DNA of 64,000 bases, taken from NCBI GenBank assembly GCA_951802425.1, contig OX637801.1:2294001-2358000 (forward strand), given 5' to 3'. Position numbers and translations under genes: made by a program. The DNA is from Clavaria fumosa. Lineage: Eukaryota > Basidiomycota > Agaricomycetes > Agaricales > Clavariaceae. Positions 1 through 12,790 of this stretch are shown one piece after another (within the stretch, counting starts at the first letter, position 1; each line of letters begins with the position of its first letter). The notes beneath the pieces are model-generated. The model was given only the letters and a program-made list of their open reading frames with translations. It had not been told where the DNA came from and made no database searches.

Positions 1-1
1 C

Positions 2-619
2 TTACAGGGGCATATTCCTCGTGACCCGGAAGCTGCATTGTCTGCAATTTCTGTATCGTCATCTGGACCCCCCCCACCACCCCGGAGACCATCTCGGGGG
101 CACGAAAGTGCTGGCTCCGATAACCGGCACGAAAGTGCTGGTTCTGATAGCCGGCACGAAAGTGATGGCTCTGATAGCCCCGTTCTAATGACCGAGGTGG
201 CTCGCCTTGGAGCTCGCTCATCAGCACGCTTTGATCCCTCTGCATTCCCAGTTTCGACCGCGAGTTTGGCCAGCACTCACCGGACATCGACACACACTCA
301 TGCAAGTCCTCAGGCGCCGTCATCCAACAATGCTGACGCAACGAGACACTCTCCAGTCAATATTCAGTTATCCAGCAATGTACGTATGCCTGCTCGCCCC
401 GTTCCGTCGGATCCAAACGGTTCCAGATTCCGTGAAGAAACAAACACGGATAGCTCCAGAAATCAACGTATGCCTGCTTACCCCATTCCATCAAATCCAT
501 ACGGTACCAGATTCCGTGAAGGCATAAGCACGGATAGATTCCGTGAAGACATAAACACGGATGGCTCGCCTTGGACACACGTCTTCCGCAATTTTTCTAG
601 ACGTCACGCTTCACGCTAG
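2..619 (+). CDS. C-terminal part of a low-complexity Ser/Pro/Arg-rich protein (5' end outside window)
   Basis: An open frame runs in from the window edge and ends at a stop near 619, so only about 205 C-terminal residues are visible. A poly-Pro stretch is followed by three near-perfect repeats of the type RHESAGSDS, then a long Ser/Thr/His-rich segment. Near the C-terminus, a block of the type MPARPVPSDPNGSRFREE is repeated twice in degenerate form. No domain is recognised and no start is visible. The composition suggests a disordered tail. No ATG supports a separate gene starting inside the window. It could be a host gene or an ORF from a decayed mobile element; I cannot tell which. Confidence 0.45.
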   Translation, partial: LQGHIPRDPEAALSAISVSSSGPPPPPRRPSRGHESAGSDNRHESAGSDSRHESDGSDSPVLMTEVARLGARSSARFDPSAFPVSTASLASTHRTSTHTHASPQAPSSNNADATRHSPVNIQLSSNVRMPARPVPSDPNGSRFREETNTDSSRNQRMPAYPIPSNPYGTRFREGISTDRFREDINTDGSPWTHVFRNFSRRHASR

Positions 620-2600
620 CCACAAGCAATTTTTCCGTCGGTAGACATCAGCATTTGTGAGCGGTTGTGCCAGCCGACAAGAACTGTTCTAGCCTAACCT
701 CCGTGGTGGCCGAGTTGGACCCCAAAAGGGCAGGTCCTTCCAGACATCCCTATTTGCAACCTCAAAGTCGATCTGCAACTGTATCAATACTCTTGTACTG
801 TACTTGCAGGGGTCCACATTTTCGATAGCAAGTCTACAGTATAACTAATGTCCGAGTGCCTTGCCCTTGTTTTACACTTTGTACTTGTACTTTTGAAACT
901 ATTTATGTGAACTGATTCACCTGCAAAATGCCAGGCAAGCGAGCATCAATGTCATACAATAACCTGGACCTTCTCCGAATCCCCAGCCGCCTAGCTCCAT
1001 CCTGCCCGACCTTTTTACTGGGCACTCGGGCTACTCTAGTTGTCGCGGGGGCCGCTTTATGCCTAGCTAACCATCGCAGTCATGTCAGCTGTAGCCTCTC
1101 AACATACATGAAGCCTGTTGCATCCACTCACAGTCGAACTCTTATGCTTTGCTCATGCCTGCCAGTGGAAATCTACCTATGTCCACAGAGACCTCTTGCT
1201 CCGAGTGCCGCTGTCCCAAACCAGAACTCTCCTCTGGAGCGTTCCACCATGACAGCCGTCCTGGGGTCTCGACCTCGACGTACACCCTTCTGCTATGTGT
1301 GACCTTTTGGAGACAAAACACGAGTGTCCAAATATCATGTGGATGTCAGTGCCCTCACCTGCACAAACCTGACGAGATTACAGTTGTGGATTGGCCATGA
1401 AATCCTCGTTGGGCTAGAACGTTGAGCGGGGGTGGCCCCCTGAGAGGCATGGACACCCGAAGGCATGTTTTTCCCTTCCGAGGAGGCGGTCCTCTCATCG
1501 CATATCAGGGATGCAAGACAGTCACTCTCCGCACTTAGGTGGTGAGTGTGCCGACTGGCCAAAGGGTGTGCCTAGGGCCGCGAAGAGCAGAGAGGGTGAT
1601 AACCGGGCAGGCCCTCTTTTTCCAAACTGCCTTGCAGGAAGGTGCGGTGAGCGAGAGAAAGCGAGCCTGTGATATCAGATACTATGCACAGGTCACGAGC
1701 GCTGGGCTCTTGGTGTTCCGCTTACCACTGGCATGCTGTGGGATATGTGAGGCCCGTTTCAACTACTCACACATCTTATTCAGCTTCCATCTTTCTGTCT
1801 CGGTGACACATGTTTCGCACTGTACAGTAAAACATCTAGCACTCGAACCGTGTATCACTCGTTGCTACCAATGTTCAATAAAAATGTCAAGTCCTCAGTT
1901 CCCGCCTCTCAATATAACTTCTCCCATCTGCTATGACCCTCCTGATTTTTGCGTGGTCTTTTGAGATCGCAGCTCTTGTAATATTTACATTGATTACTTT
2001 CACACACACCCCTTGGAACACCTTTGCCCCATTGCCCTCGGCGTTTCTCAACCCCAATGGTGTGTCTCGATTTCTGCCACTATTTGAAAATTTACTTAGT
2101 CTTGCAGACCCCACAAGCAGTATCGTGGTCAGGGATCCGCCTGCTCTGTGGATCATCTTAGTCGTAGTATGGGGTTTGCGGTCTCTGTATACCTTACTTC
2201 TGGCCTGGTACACCTTTTTTCGTTGTGGCCTTTCAAGGAATCAGAGACCTGGGATCGGTTGTGCTCTTCTTGCGTTTGGATTAGTGATTGTGTTTTTATG
2301 TGTGTCCTGCTCCTTGCATCCTGAGACAGTATTCTCATGACTTCCCTCTATTCGCATTCCCCAATGTCAAACAAAACAAACAGTCGGATGCGTGGTTGCG
2401 ACATATTTGCTGTGGCGGATCAAGGTTGAACACCAACTGGCTCTTACGTCAAGCAGCATCAATCTCAAAGATGCATTTGCTGGTGCGTATGTGATCGGAT
2501 CGTGTTGTCGCCTCACGCACCTCGTCTCACACTTCACCCCCTTGTCGTTCAACAGGCGCAATCGCAATGGGCAGTTTCGCGATCCTGTCAGCAACGTCCT
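620..2600. other. No gene recognised
   Basis: Only short open frames on both strands, none with recognisable motifs. A 135-residue hydrophobic frame at 1933-2340 (+) could encode three or four membrane segments. It has no supporting homology or clear upstream context, so I do not call it a gene. Confidence 0.5.
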
Positions 2601-2618
2601 TTTACTCTGTGTTGGGGT

Positions 2619-2762
2619 CCGATTTCCGTCGGCCCGCGCAACGCGCCTGGCGTTGGCTCCGGTGTAGACCTCCAAGGCATGTGGTTGGGTCCGATTTCCG
2701 TCGGCCCGCGCAACGCGCCTGGCGTTGGCTCTGGTGTAGACCTCCAAGGCATGTGGTTGTGC
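2619..2762. repeat. Tandem duplication of about 72 bp
   Basis: The segment beginning GGGTCCGATTTCCGTCGG and ending at CAAGGCATGTGGTTG occurs twice head to tail, with one substitution (GCTCCGG/GCTCTGG). Confidence 0.85.
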
Positions 2763-3221
2763 CAGTGCAGTCCCGCGGTCACATCGACTTTCTGGGAGGT
2801 GCCCAGAGGGAGATCGGGCCTAAAAGGCCTCCTGCTCCACAGTCACATCCTATTTCACCTCCATGTCCTGCTTTACCTCCACGTTCTACCATACCTCTAC
2901 GTGACAATGATCTCGTCACTGTGCTTCCATTGACTTCCAGCCAGCTTCACCCTGCAATGTCTCATTTATCATTCAACGAGACTGAAATAGGACACTATGT
3001 AAGCTTTCAGTCTCAGTTGGAATTCCCTCTGCCTGATGCTGATCCTCCGTTGACTTCCAACCAGGCACCCTCAACCTCAACCAGGCACCCAGCCAACCTT
3101 CTACTGACCCAAGATCTCAGTCAGCATCCACAGGGGCATTTTCACAATGTGGGACCTGAAATGTCTACAATCTCTGTGGACTTAGTTGGACTCCCAGTTG
3201 CAGGCCCCCAATAGTGATGTT

Positions 3222-4032
3222 CCAGCCCGGCTTGGCCTGGAAGCCGGGGCTTTGGCCTGGCCTCAGAGGCTCCGGCTTTCAGAATATCTGAGCCGGGCCA
3301 AAGCCCTTTATATTGGCTTGGCTCTGGCTTGGCCCGGCCCAGGCCGGGGCTTTTGTATAAGACCAATACTGTACATGTATATGCACAAAAAAGATCAGTC
3401 CGAAGTCGTTTATCTTCCTGTGAGGATGCCTCATTGGTCAATTGGATGTTGGCATCCAACAGGAAGCCATCTGAATCTTTGGCATCAGGATTTCCAAGTG
3501 TCACACACTTCTTTTTGGCTGTAACAATGACAAGATACAATTAGTTCAGTGATCTTCAAAGGGACAAATGTGGTTTGGGCTGCACAGTATCATCTGAGTT
3601 GGTGACATCTTCATCATCTTCATCAGTGGCAGTGGTAGCTCGCTTTGCTGGTATGGTAGTGGTGGTCAATTGCTCAGCCGGTCCAGTCACAGGTGCATTA
3701 GAGCCATCTGCTGCATCGGACTTGCACAGCTTGGATGGAGGATGACTTTGCTCCTGATTGCTGTGGAGGTTGTTGAGGTAGATCGAAGGCCCTGCCATGT
3801 CAAGGTGACATTGACCAGAAGTTGGGCTTGTGGATCCAAAAGTGAAGTTGACCAGTCATGCACTTACAGATCATGATAACATGATCTTTGAATCAGCCAT
3901 AGCCCATGGCCTGGCTCAGGGCTTGGAAATGTCTGGGCTGGGCCAAAAGCCTCCAGAAGCTGACCAGATGGCCCAGCCTGGCCTGGCCTGGCCCAGCTGA
4001 TGGCCCAAAGCCAGGCCATGTCTATCACTACC
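3222..4032. mobile_element. Candidate decayed hAT-like element with GGCC-rich inverted ends
   Basis: The left end (TAGTGATGTTCCAGCCCGG) and the complement of the right end (TAGTGATAGACATGGCC) share TAGTGAT. Both continue into GGCCTGG-rich sequence, as GC-rich subterminal repeats do. The flanks share only CCCCA, so an 8 bp target duplication is not proven. The interior holds a minus-strand Ser/Thr/Asp-rich frame at 3556-3798 that could be a transposase N-terminus. Confidence 0.4.
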
Positions 4033-4189
4033 CCAGGAGTACCCCCCAACCAGACCAGGAATGATTGTGGCACACCTGATAGCTCCCTTCCAATAACCGA
4101 GGACTCAGTCAGCATATTGACACTGACAAGAGGTGATATTCATCAGGTATGGCTCGCACTTCTCTGCACTATGTCAGCACCCACTTTTT

Positions 4190-4635
4190 GGCTCATCTAT
4201 GTCAATTTGTGCAGAATTATGCTAATATATGTGCAAGCTTATGCCAATTTGTGCAGAATTATGCTAATGCATTATGCTTATATGTGTGCAAGTCTATGTC
4301 AATTTGTGCAGAATTATGCTTGCAAGCTTATGCCAATTTGTGCAAGCTTATACCAATCTGTGCAGAATTATGCTAATGCATTATGCTTATATGTGTGCAA
4401 GTCTATGTCAATTTGTGCAGAATTATGCTAATACATGTGCAGAATTATGCTAATACATGTGCAAGCTTATGCCAATTTGTGCAAGCTTATGCTAATATAT
4501 ATATGCAAGCTTATGCCAATTTGTGCAGAATTGTGTTCAAGTCTATGTCAATTTGTGCAGAATTATGCTGATGTATGTTCAAGTCTATGTCAATTTGTGC
4601 AGAATTATGCTAATATACTGTACCATTTAAGTCAA
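4190..4635. repeat. AT-rich minisatellite
   Basis: Alternating degenerate units of about 20 bp: 'tgtgcaagcttatgccaatt' and 'tgtgcagaattatgctaata'. The open frames over it are repeat translations, not genes. Confidence 0.9.
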
Positions 4636-4639
4636 TTGA

Positions 4640-6140
4640 CTGGTCATGCATCACACCCCCCTCAAAATGGGGACAGGCAATTGTAGCCTAATTCGACCAT
4701 TTATTTGTCATTGTGGCGCTCTGCCAAATCACCTTGAGAGATGGTCACAGTAGTTGTGGCCTCAGCTGCAACAGATGGTGCTTGACTCTGGTGGAGAAAG
4801 TGACAGAAAAAGGCTCACTGGAACAAGTCTTCGGAGCAGATTTTCTTCATATGTCCCTGAGGGCTCAGAAATGGCACTTGAGCTCATCTAGCAGTGGTAT
4901 TAAACACTTATGGAGAAATCTGTTCCGAAGAGAGTGTTCAGCCTACATATTTAAGGGGTCCTAGCACTTGAAATCAAAGGTAGATGTCAAATAGCCATTG
5001 AGCACTCATCATTTAGGTTGTGCATTGAAACTGAGCAGAATTTCCTTTTGAGGGTCAATCAACAGATGAGTAATCAACATTACAGTAATCAACACTTGTC
5101 CTCACAGCAGAAATGGACTCTCACACAGTAATTAGAGCTGGCCAATGGTTCTCAGCCTTGTAGCATAGCTCAGACATATCATACAGTTCATGCGAAGCTT
5201 CCTGGCCAGCAGAAGATGGATATTTAATCATATTATGTTGATGACCATTCCACCTCTGCGAAAAACATCACGTGACCTGACAAAACCAACCCTGGATTGC
5301 CTGTCCCCACTCAAAATCAGTCAATTTTTTCCCTTGTAACGTGTCACATGGCTGAACAGTCAATTCATGGGACCATTACCAAATTAGGTTTGCCTCTGTG
5401 TCAAACCCCACCTTTCACTCAACATCAGAACTGTCATCATCCCAATGCCTCGCAAAGTCTGAATACTGCTTGTTGGCCACCTTCCTTCGCTTTCCTTGAC
5501 CACTTGCCCCTCGATCTTCTTCATCCACTGGCAACTCTTCCAGGTTTTCGGCTTCCGCAACAGTCACCAACCCACCTGTCTCACCCTGGGTGATGTGCTG
5601 ATGATGCCGAGGTGCTGGATCCTTTCAGTGTGTTGCTGATAGGACATCTTGCAATCTAATGTTGCTGTCATCTAGTTGTTCTTCCTCATCAGGCTCAGGG
5701 ACATTGTCTTCGGCAACAACTTCATCTGGACTTGGTCTTCCATAGCGAGGATTCACAGTTGTCAGCTCCTTCCAAAACTCGGGGTCTTTGTTATGTAAGT
5801 TCCTTAGCTCTTCTTGGATCTCAAATGATCTCAAAGATGCATATGATAGGTTCCAGTTTTGAACAACACAGAGCTCGAATGCCTGTGCACAATCATGTAG
5901 GCTCTGTGTGTTGGAAATTCAAGCGGAGCACAAACTTAATCACAGCCACACACATGGCGCGATACTGCTCAGTTCGGACTACCGACTGAGCAGTAAGTCC
6001 AAATAATCTTTTACCTCGCTATAATTTTGTACTGACACTAGACACTTGTAGTTTAACTGTCATGTCAGGTGAATACAATATCAGTTTGGACTACCGACTG
6101 AGCATTTAACCGTCATGTCAGGGCATATCAATTCTTTAGA
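4640..6140. other. Decayed intergenic DNA
   Basis: No intact gene. On the minus strand at 5625-5834, a frame rich in acidic residues (core NLHNKDPEFWKEL ... NPRYGRPSPDEV) looks like a remnant of a transposon-borne ORF, but I cannot name the family. A direct repeat 'ggactaccgactgagca' occurs near 5977 and 6089. Confidence 0.4.
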
Positions 6141-6142
6141 TT

Positions 6143-7735
6143 ATGAGACCCGCATCTCAACATGAAGATTCTGTCACTCCCCAGAGCTCCCCATTCATGA
6201 TAATAAAGCTTCGTGATGACAGATCCAATTGGCCCAATTATGAAATGAGAGCCAAGACCGCTATGGGAGCCAAGGGACTGATCAGACACGTTGAAGGGAC
6301 TGCGCGGCGACCCTTACCATTCGACATTGAAAATGAACAACCGATCATGGAGCCTGGAAAACCCGCCACACGACTTGAGATTCAGGAGCTTGAACACGCA
6401 ATAGACGAGTATGAGCAAAAGGAATATGCGGCTCGACACATAATGCTTACCTCTGTATCACCGTGCCTCTCTATGATACTCCGGGCAAACTCCTCAGCTG
6501 CGCAGATGTGGCAGCAAATAGTCGCATCCACCGAGTTGACACGCACTGATGTCTTCACAAACTTCGCTGTCCCGAAGGAGGGGACGTGCATGCGCACCTC
6601 AACACTATGACGGATCTGCATAACGAGCTTGAGGGGATTGGCGCACCAGTCAGCGATGAAGACTTCGTGATGATGATACACGTCAGCTTACCACTAAGCT
6701 ATTGGCCGCTACTGCAATCCATTCTCCACGCCGCTGACATGAACAAAAAAGCTGTGGACCCAACCTACCTGATCAGAATCGTCCTTGAGGAGAATCAGCA
6801 ACAGCAGACAACCCACGGATTATCAAAATCCAGCCAGGCAGCTTTCCAGACGAACAAAAATCGTTGCAGGGGCAAAGGGAACAAGTCTTCAGGCGAGGCG
6901 AAGCTGTGCGAGAACTGCAAATGCACCAACCATAATATCGAGGACTGCTTTGCCAAGGGAGGACCCAAGGAGGGCCAACGGCCTCCCTGGGCGAAGAATA
7001 AACAATCAGGAGTGAATGCCGCAGCAACAAAGGGGAAGAAAGAAGAGACGGACAAATGGGTTGCGTTTACCTGTTCTTCTACCCACACAGATGTCGCTGC
7101 CAAGGCAACTCACCAGTGCTCCCACATCACCGCATTCCTTGATAGTGGCGCAACCACTCACTTTACCCCTTTGAGAGAAAAGTTGGTTAACTTCTGGAAC
7201 ATGTCGCCCAGGCCAGTTACCGCAGCCGACGGAGGGGAATTCAACAGCGTCAGATGCGGTGACATGCCCTTGGAAGTCATAAATGGCTCAAAAACGACCA
7301 AGCTACTCCTTAAAAACGTTATTTACTCACCCAAACTCGCCTTCACGTTGATATCAATCGGAAGTCTTGACAATTCCGGTTGTACGGCCACATTTGGACA
7401 GGGTCACTGCACCATCAGACATTCTGATGGAAGGGAGCTAGCCTGAGTAAAGAAAACAAATGGTCTACACCAACTCAATGGCACCATGCACAAACATGGC
7501 CCCTTACACACCAATGTAGCCACACAGTGGCTAAGTATAACGGAAGCTCACCACACACTAGGTCACATCAACGTCGAGACCATAAAACATGCAATAAAAA
7601 TGGGTAAAATTACTGGGATAACTCTTGATGATGACTCTGAACTTGAGTTTTGTGATGCGTGTGCACAGGCAAAGCCTCCACCAGATGCTGGCATATCCAT
7701 GCATGGAGATATTCTAATTAGAACAATATGACTAG
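6143..7735 (+). pseudogene. Ty1/copia retrotransposon relic: gag, zinc knuckle, protease, GAG-pre-integrase
   Basis: Three frames line up as one broken copia polyprotein. The first (6143-6610) is a gag of the UBN2 type, with a W-x-n-YEMR start region and an 'AAQMWQQI' helix. The second (from about 6586) continues gag in another frame, so there is a frameshift near 6590. It then carries a CCHC knuckle (CENCKCTNHNIEDCF) and the aspartic protease motif LDSGATTHFTP. A stop near 7446 separates a third piece with the pre-integrase zinc motif: HHTLGHIN followed by CDACAQAKPP. Nothing of integrase core, RT or RNase H follows, so the element is cut at about 7690. It cannot be active. Confidence 0.9.
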
Positions 7736-7739
7736 TGCA

Positions 7740-9467
7740 TTTGTATTGTAAATTACTATTTGCAAATATATTTTCATTAGAATTGATTGAGGCTGTGCTC
7801 TATGCTAAGGTAGTAATGCATCAGATACTGTAATTACCAATCAATTGTATGATGCATTGGCTTACAAACTCAATATGGAGCAGTGCATCCATGAAATCAT
7901 GCATCACCAAATGTAATTACAAATCAGATTGGTGCATCAGCAATTGTAATTACAAATCAGATTAATGCATCAGTAATTGTAATTGTCAATCAATGGTGTC
8001 ATGCATCAGCTTATATGGAGCATTGCATGCAGGCTATCATGCATTATGAATTGTAATTACAAATCAGACTCATGCATCAGTAATTGTAATTATTAATCAA
8101 TTGTGTTATGCATCAGCTTATATGGAGCATTGCATGCAGGCTATCATGCATTATCAATTGTAATTACAAATCAGATTGATGCATCAGTAATTGTAATTAT
8201 TAATCAATTGTGTCATGCATTATCGATTCTAATTACAAACCAGACTCATGCATGAGCAATTGTAATTGTTAATCAATTGTGTCATGCATCAGCTTGGATG
8301 GAGCATTGCATGCAGGCTATCATGCATTATCAATTGTAATTACAAATCAGACTCATGCATCAGTAATGGTAATTATTAATCAATGGTGTCATGCATCAGT
8401 TTATATGGAGCATTGCATGCAGGCTATCATGCATTATCAATTCTAATTACAAATCAGATTGATGCATGAGCAATCATAATTGTTAATCAATTGTGTCATG
8501 CATCAGCCTATATGGAGCATTGCATCCAGGTGATCATGCATTATCAATTGTAATTACAAATCAGATTCATGCATCAGTGTAATTATTAATCAATTGTGTC
8601 ATGCATTATCAATCTATACTACAATTTAACATTGATCAGGTGACACAAGACAAAAGCACGTGATACAAAGACAAACTGCAAACCTCAAATCAGCTGCTGT
8701 TATCACACAGAGGCGGGGCCCCCCGAGCGTAGCGAGGGTGGGAGGATCCAGGTAGTAAACAATAAATAGTGTAGTGCAGGCTGCAACCGTAGCATAGCAC
8801 GGGTTAACTGCTAGTTGTAATTACAAATCAGATTGATGCATGAGCAATTGTAATTATTGATCAATTGTGTCATGCATCAGCTTATATGGAGCATTGCATG
8901 CAGGCTATCATGCATTATCAATTGTAATTACAAATCAGACTCATGCATCAGTAATTGTAATTGTTAACCAATTTTGTCATGCATCAGCTTATATGGAGCA
9001 TTGCATGCAGGCTATCAATTGTGATTACAAATCAGACTCATGCATGAGCAATTGTAATTGTTAATCAATTGTGTCATGCATCAGCTTATATGGAGCATTG
9101 CATGCAGGCTGTCATGCATTATCAATTGTAATTACAAATCAGACTCATGCATCAGTAATGGTAATTATTAATCAATTGTGTCATGCATCAGTTTATATGG
9201 AGCATTGCATGCAGGCTATCATGAATTATCAATTCTAATTACAAATCAGATTGATGCATGAGCAATTGTAATTGTTAATCAATTGTGTCATGCATCAGCC
9301 TATATGGAGCATTGCATGCAGGCTATCATGCAGTATCAATTGTAATTACAAATCAGACTCATGCATCAGTAATTGTAATTATTGATCAATTGTGTCATGC
9401 ATTATGAATTGTAATTACCAATCAGACTCATGCATCAGTAATTGTAATTATTAATCAATTGTGTCAT
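7740..9467. repeat. AT-rich satellite, unit about 107 bp
   Basis: Repeated blocks 'catgcatcagcttatatgg', 'gcattgcatgcaggctatc' and 'caattgtaattacaaatcag' recur in the same order, with substitutions and partial units. The array is cut by a 202 bp Helitron-like insert. It ends where the gypsy LTR begins. Confidence 0.92.
8613..8814 (+). mobile_element. Short non-autonomous Helitron-like insertion
   Basis: The insert starts TCTATACTACAATTTAAC and ends CTAG. It sits between A and T, and joining the flanks restores the satellite phrase 'attatcaa|ttgtaattac' seen in neighbouring units. An imperfect hairpin (AACCGT...ACGGGTT) lies just before CTAG. The 5' TC, 3' hairpin plus CTRR, A|T target and absence of target duplication are Helitron hallmarks. 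It has no coding capacity. Confidence 0.75.
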
Positions 9468-11699
9468 TGTCAGGACCCATCCATTTTTCCTCAACCTAAC
9501 AACTCTATCACCACTCATGGACCTCCCGACGTTCCCCTACCACCTCGCGAACCCCCCTACACTCTTCCGAAACCCGCTATCAACTTCCGAACACCTCTCA
9601 GGCCTCCATCATCTCCTCACGACACTCGCGATCATACCACCATACTCGTGTCACCTCCCGCCACCTCACCTTACACGTACTCACCGCCGAACCCACTATT
9701 CAATGCTCAACACGCTCTTACACGACTCCTGCAGCGGCACGTGACTTGCCGCATGGCACACCGGCGCTACTTGCGTTACTCGCATTACCAGCGTTACTCA
9801 CATGACATACCGCCCAAAGACCGCCCAAGGTCACCTGCCTCACCAGCGCCGTCCACGTGACTGCTCGCCTGACCGTGCGACCTTAACGATGAAATGCGCC
9901 ACTGGCGGTCAAGCTGTGTACCCTTTCAAATTATGTTCTCCCTTCTTCTTCTCAGTCGTCTATAACTGCGTTAGCCCTGGACCAAGCCCCTCTGCCCAGT
10001 CGTAGTTACACATACACTTATTTAGTTAGGTTGTGACCCATGACTGGTCATGTCCGCGACCTTACCTATGCTTAGTTTACCCCTCGCGATCTTAGTAGAA
10101 CACGCGCACGGTCACTCTATGACTAGTTATACCCCGTACTACTATATGTGAGGACAGCCACACCAGGCCAACTACTGGTGCTTAAGACCACTCAGCCAAA
10201 AGGCCGCAATACTCAATCCAGATTGAGTATGCCAGTTGGTCCTTATATAGCACATGTAGTGTCACTCTCCCATCCTGTATGGGTCATGACATTACCTCCC
10301 CCTTTAGGTCCAATCACCCTAGATTGGACATGTGCCATAAGCAGGCCCCCACCACTGAAGGTGTAAGCCAAGTTTCTGGTTCCGGGGTACCCAGTGTCAG
10401 GTCTCACGGACCTTATTTATAAGTGTTGGGTCCTACGTTGGTCTTTATAGACCATGTGCTGGACCCCTGACCACAGGTCACATGTACCCCTCAGGTCATG
10501 TGACCTGCCCCACAGGTCACACATACACTGTTGGCAGCATGTCACATGTGACCCATTGGGTCACATGCCGCCCCTGTCACACGATGTCACATGATCTGCA
10601 CAGCCACACCTGGGTCACATGATCAGCGGTGTCACACCTGTCACAGGTCATGTGACTACATGGGTCACATGGCAACAGGTCATGTGATGGTCAGGTCACA
10701 TGGTTTCACCCAAACCGTGTGCTTTCACTGGGAGTTGAACCCTTGACCTTGGGATTGAGTATTATGTGAGGACAGCCACACCAGGCCAACTACTGGTGCT
10801 TAAGACCACTCAGCCAAAAGGCCGCAATACTCAATCCAGATTGAGTATGCCAGTTGGTCCTTATATAGCACATGTAGTGTCACTCTCCCATCCTGTATGG
10901 GTCATGACACTATAGTCTTGTCGCCTGGTGCTCTCTGTACTTTCCCTTTCTCGTCATACTCCCTGCACGTACGTATATATAAGGTCTTGCATGTACTTAT
11001 GGTACTCTAGACTTGATATTGATGCACATTGGTTTAAGCTTGAGGCTAGTACACCCTTTGAGCTTGGAACCACCGCGATTGATAGGTCTTGTCTCTCTTG
11101 GTGACCACAAGATCGCCAAGACACACTCTACTCTGTTCTAACTCGCCCTCTGCGCTCCTACAACTTGTGCGATCTAAGTATTCTCTATTATTCGTCTTGG
11201 TACTGATCTTGGAACCCTACAGGTTCACCCGTCGGTTGGTAAAGTCATCGCCTTCACCGACATATTTCTCAACACCGTCACAACCACCGCGATCCTTCCA
11301 ACATTCTCTATTTCTTTCACCTCGTCCTTTTCCTTCTCTACGCTTTGTCGGTCGACCTCGCGACCTTCTCAGTGTTATCACTTTCTCCCACCTCGTCTAT
11401 TCCTTTCTTCACGCTTCATCGGTCGACTTCGCGACCCTCTCAGCATCACCCATTTCCCCCCTCCTCGTCAATTTCCTCCTTTACGCTTCGTCTACCGACT
11501 TCGCGACCTTCCCAACAACGTCTTCCTCCTCTATACTTGTCTTTCTTCGCTCTTACATCTTCTCAGACGTCTTCGCGACCTTCCGGGACCGAGCATTCTC
11601 GACTGTGCTCAACAGTTGATTGGTCTTAGCGAGTTTCCAGCATAGGTCACCAACAAGTCGATCTCCAGCACTACTATCGAGACGGGACAGGCCCTAACA
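9468..11699 (-). repeat. Gypsy-A LTR, inverted copy, split by a TRIM
   Basis: Read on the minus strand it begins TGTTAGGGCCTGTCCCGTC and ends GGGTCCTGACA, the same ends as the LTRs at 12791 and 15468. Without the 763 bp TRIM and its 5 bp duplication it is about 1.46 kb long. It cuts the minus-strand gag at 11700, so it is an insertion or a rearranged 3' LTR. The small open frames inside are LTR sequence. Confidence 0.88.
10147..10909 (-). mobile_element. TRIM-like small LTR element inserted in the gypsy-A LTR
   Basis: Two 145 bp terminal direct repeats (10147-10291 and 10765-10909) have TG...CA ends (TGTCATGACC...CCTCACA on the minus strand). They flank a 473 bp non-coding core rich in 'catgtgacc' and 'gtcacatg' words. 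The target duplication CTATA is exact (10142-10146 and 10910-10914). It has no coding capacity, so it must be mobilised in trans. Confidence 0.9.
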
Positions 11700-12736
11700 T
11701 GCCAGTCATGACCATTAAATGGCTCGGGGTGTCTGGTGTCGAGTTTGGATTCTCGAGCGAAGGCATCTCGGGTCGATGGTCCTTCAGAGGGAGGAGCCTG
11801 GTAATAGTAATGGTGGTGGTGGGTACCAGGGGCCTCATCTCGAAGCGCGGCGGCGGGGTGTGGAGGCATAGGGGGGATTGGAGGGACTTGCGGGGCCTCA
11901 GCCTGAGACGGGGGGCGAGATGCTGGTCGCGTCTCGATCGGAGGTACTGGTCACATTTCCAGTTGAGGAATACAGAAGGGCTTGACCGGAATCTCAAGGC
12001 GAGGGGCAGGTTGAAGTGTTGCTTCGGTCCCTATAGGGTCGTGAGGGAGCGCCCTACTCGGAGTAGTGGCTGGCTGCGTCCACATCGGCCAGCTACTGCA
12101 AGGGGCGGTGTACCTTGGGATCCTGGAGACAATGGCTGGTTGCTCATCGGGCGTGGCAGGATTCGCAAAATTCTGAAGAGATTGGGCCGTGACCTGGAAA
12201 AGCGGGGCCATATCCCGGGGTCCTCTGGTGGGTTGAACCTGTCTTGGAGGTCGCGAGGGGGTATCCAGATCAGGAGGAGTCGGAACTCCACAGTCGGTAG
12301 TTCCTGGATACTGACACTGACTCTCGTATAACCGGTTCTGTGGGTTAGCTCGGAATCCATCCGTCAATGGTACCAATGCCTCGTAGAGGTTCATTGTCTC
12401 AATGAGATATGCAAGTTCTTCATCGAGAGTTCCGGCCTCGTATTGGCAGCGAGTATTGTTAAGGATTTGGTAGGTGCGGTGGCGAGGGCGATTGAAGCGT
12501 GGGTAGCCGAGCTGCTCCACAAGCGATTCGGCCTCTTCTTGTGGTGACGAGGTGTGGCTAGGTACGATTTGGGCGGGTTCTTCGGGCTGCGATTGAACAA
12601 CGGACGCGGGTCGTTCTTGTACGGTGGTAGGCGGCTCGCGAGTAGTCTCCAAGATCATTGGAGTGATCGCGCGGCTACCTGTGCGTGTCTGGAAGTGATG
12701 AGTGGTTGGTTGGGGAGGAGTGTGACTAGAAGACAT
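11700..12736 (-). pseudogene. Gypsy-A gag N-terminal part
   Basis: A frame from ATG at 12736 encodes about 260 residues of Pro/Thr/Gln-rich sequence (start MSSSHTPPQPTTHH). After a frame change it continues as a His/Tyr-rich segment and reaches the conserved gag phrase PEPFNGHDWH. The LTR at 11699 cuts it there. The same gag piece occurs at 14279-14699 on the plus strand, where it runs on to KWKPFVMECLMTFF. This copy is therefore 3'-truncated and frameshifted. The large plus-strand frame over it is an antisense shadow. Confidence 0.75.
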
Positions 12737-12790
12737 AATAGGGTGCTATCCGGGTGTTGAGTGGTGGGGCGAGGGGGAGACTTGATATTA

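Noticed and set aside
207..578. Overlapping frames inside the first gene
   Set aside because: Shadows of the tandem repeats in the 2-619 frame.
1933..2340. Small membrane protein gene
   Set aside because: Hydrophobic frame of 135 residues with no homology, no clear start context and no supporting neighbours.
11699..12331. Plus-strand 210-residue frame
   Set aside because: Antisense of the gypsy-A gag, whose Pro/Thr/Gln-rich frame from ATG at 12736 is better supported.
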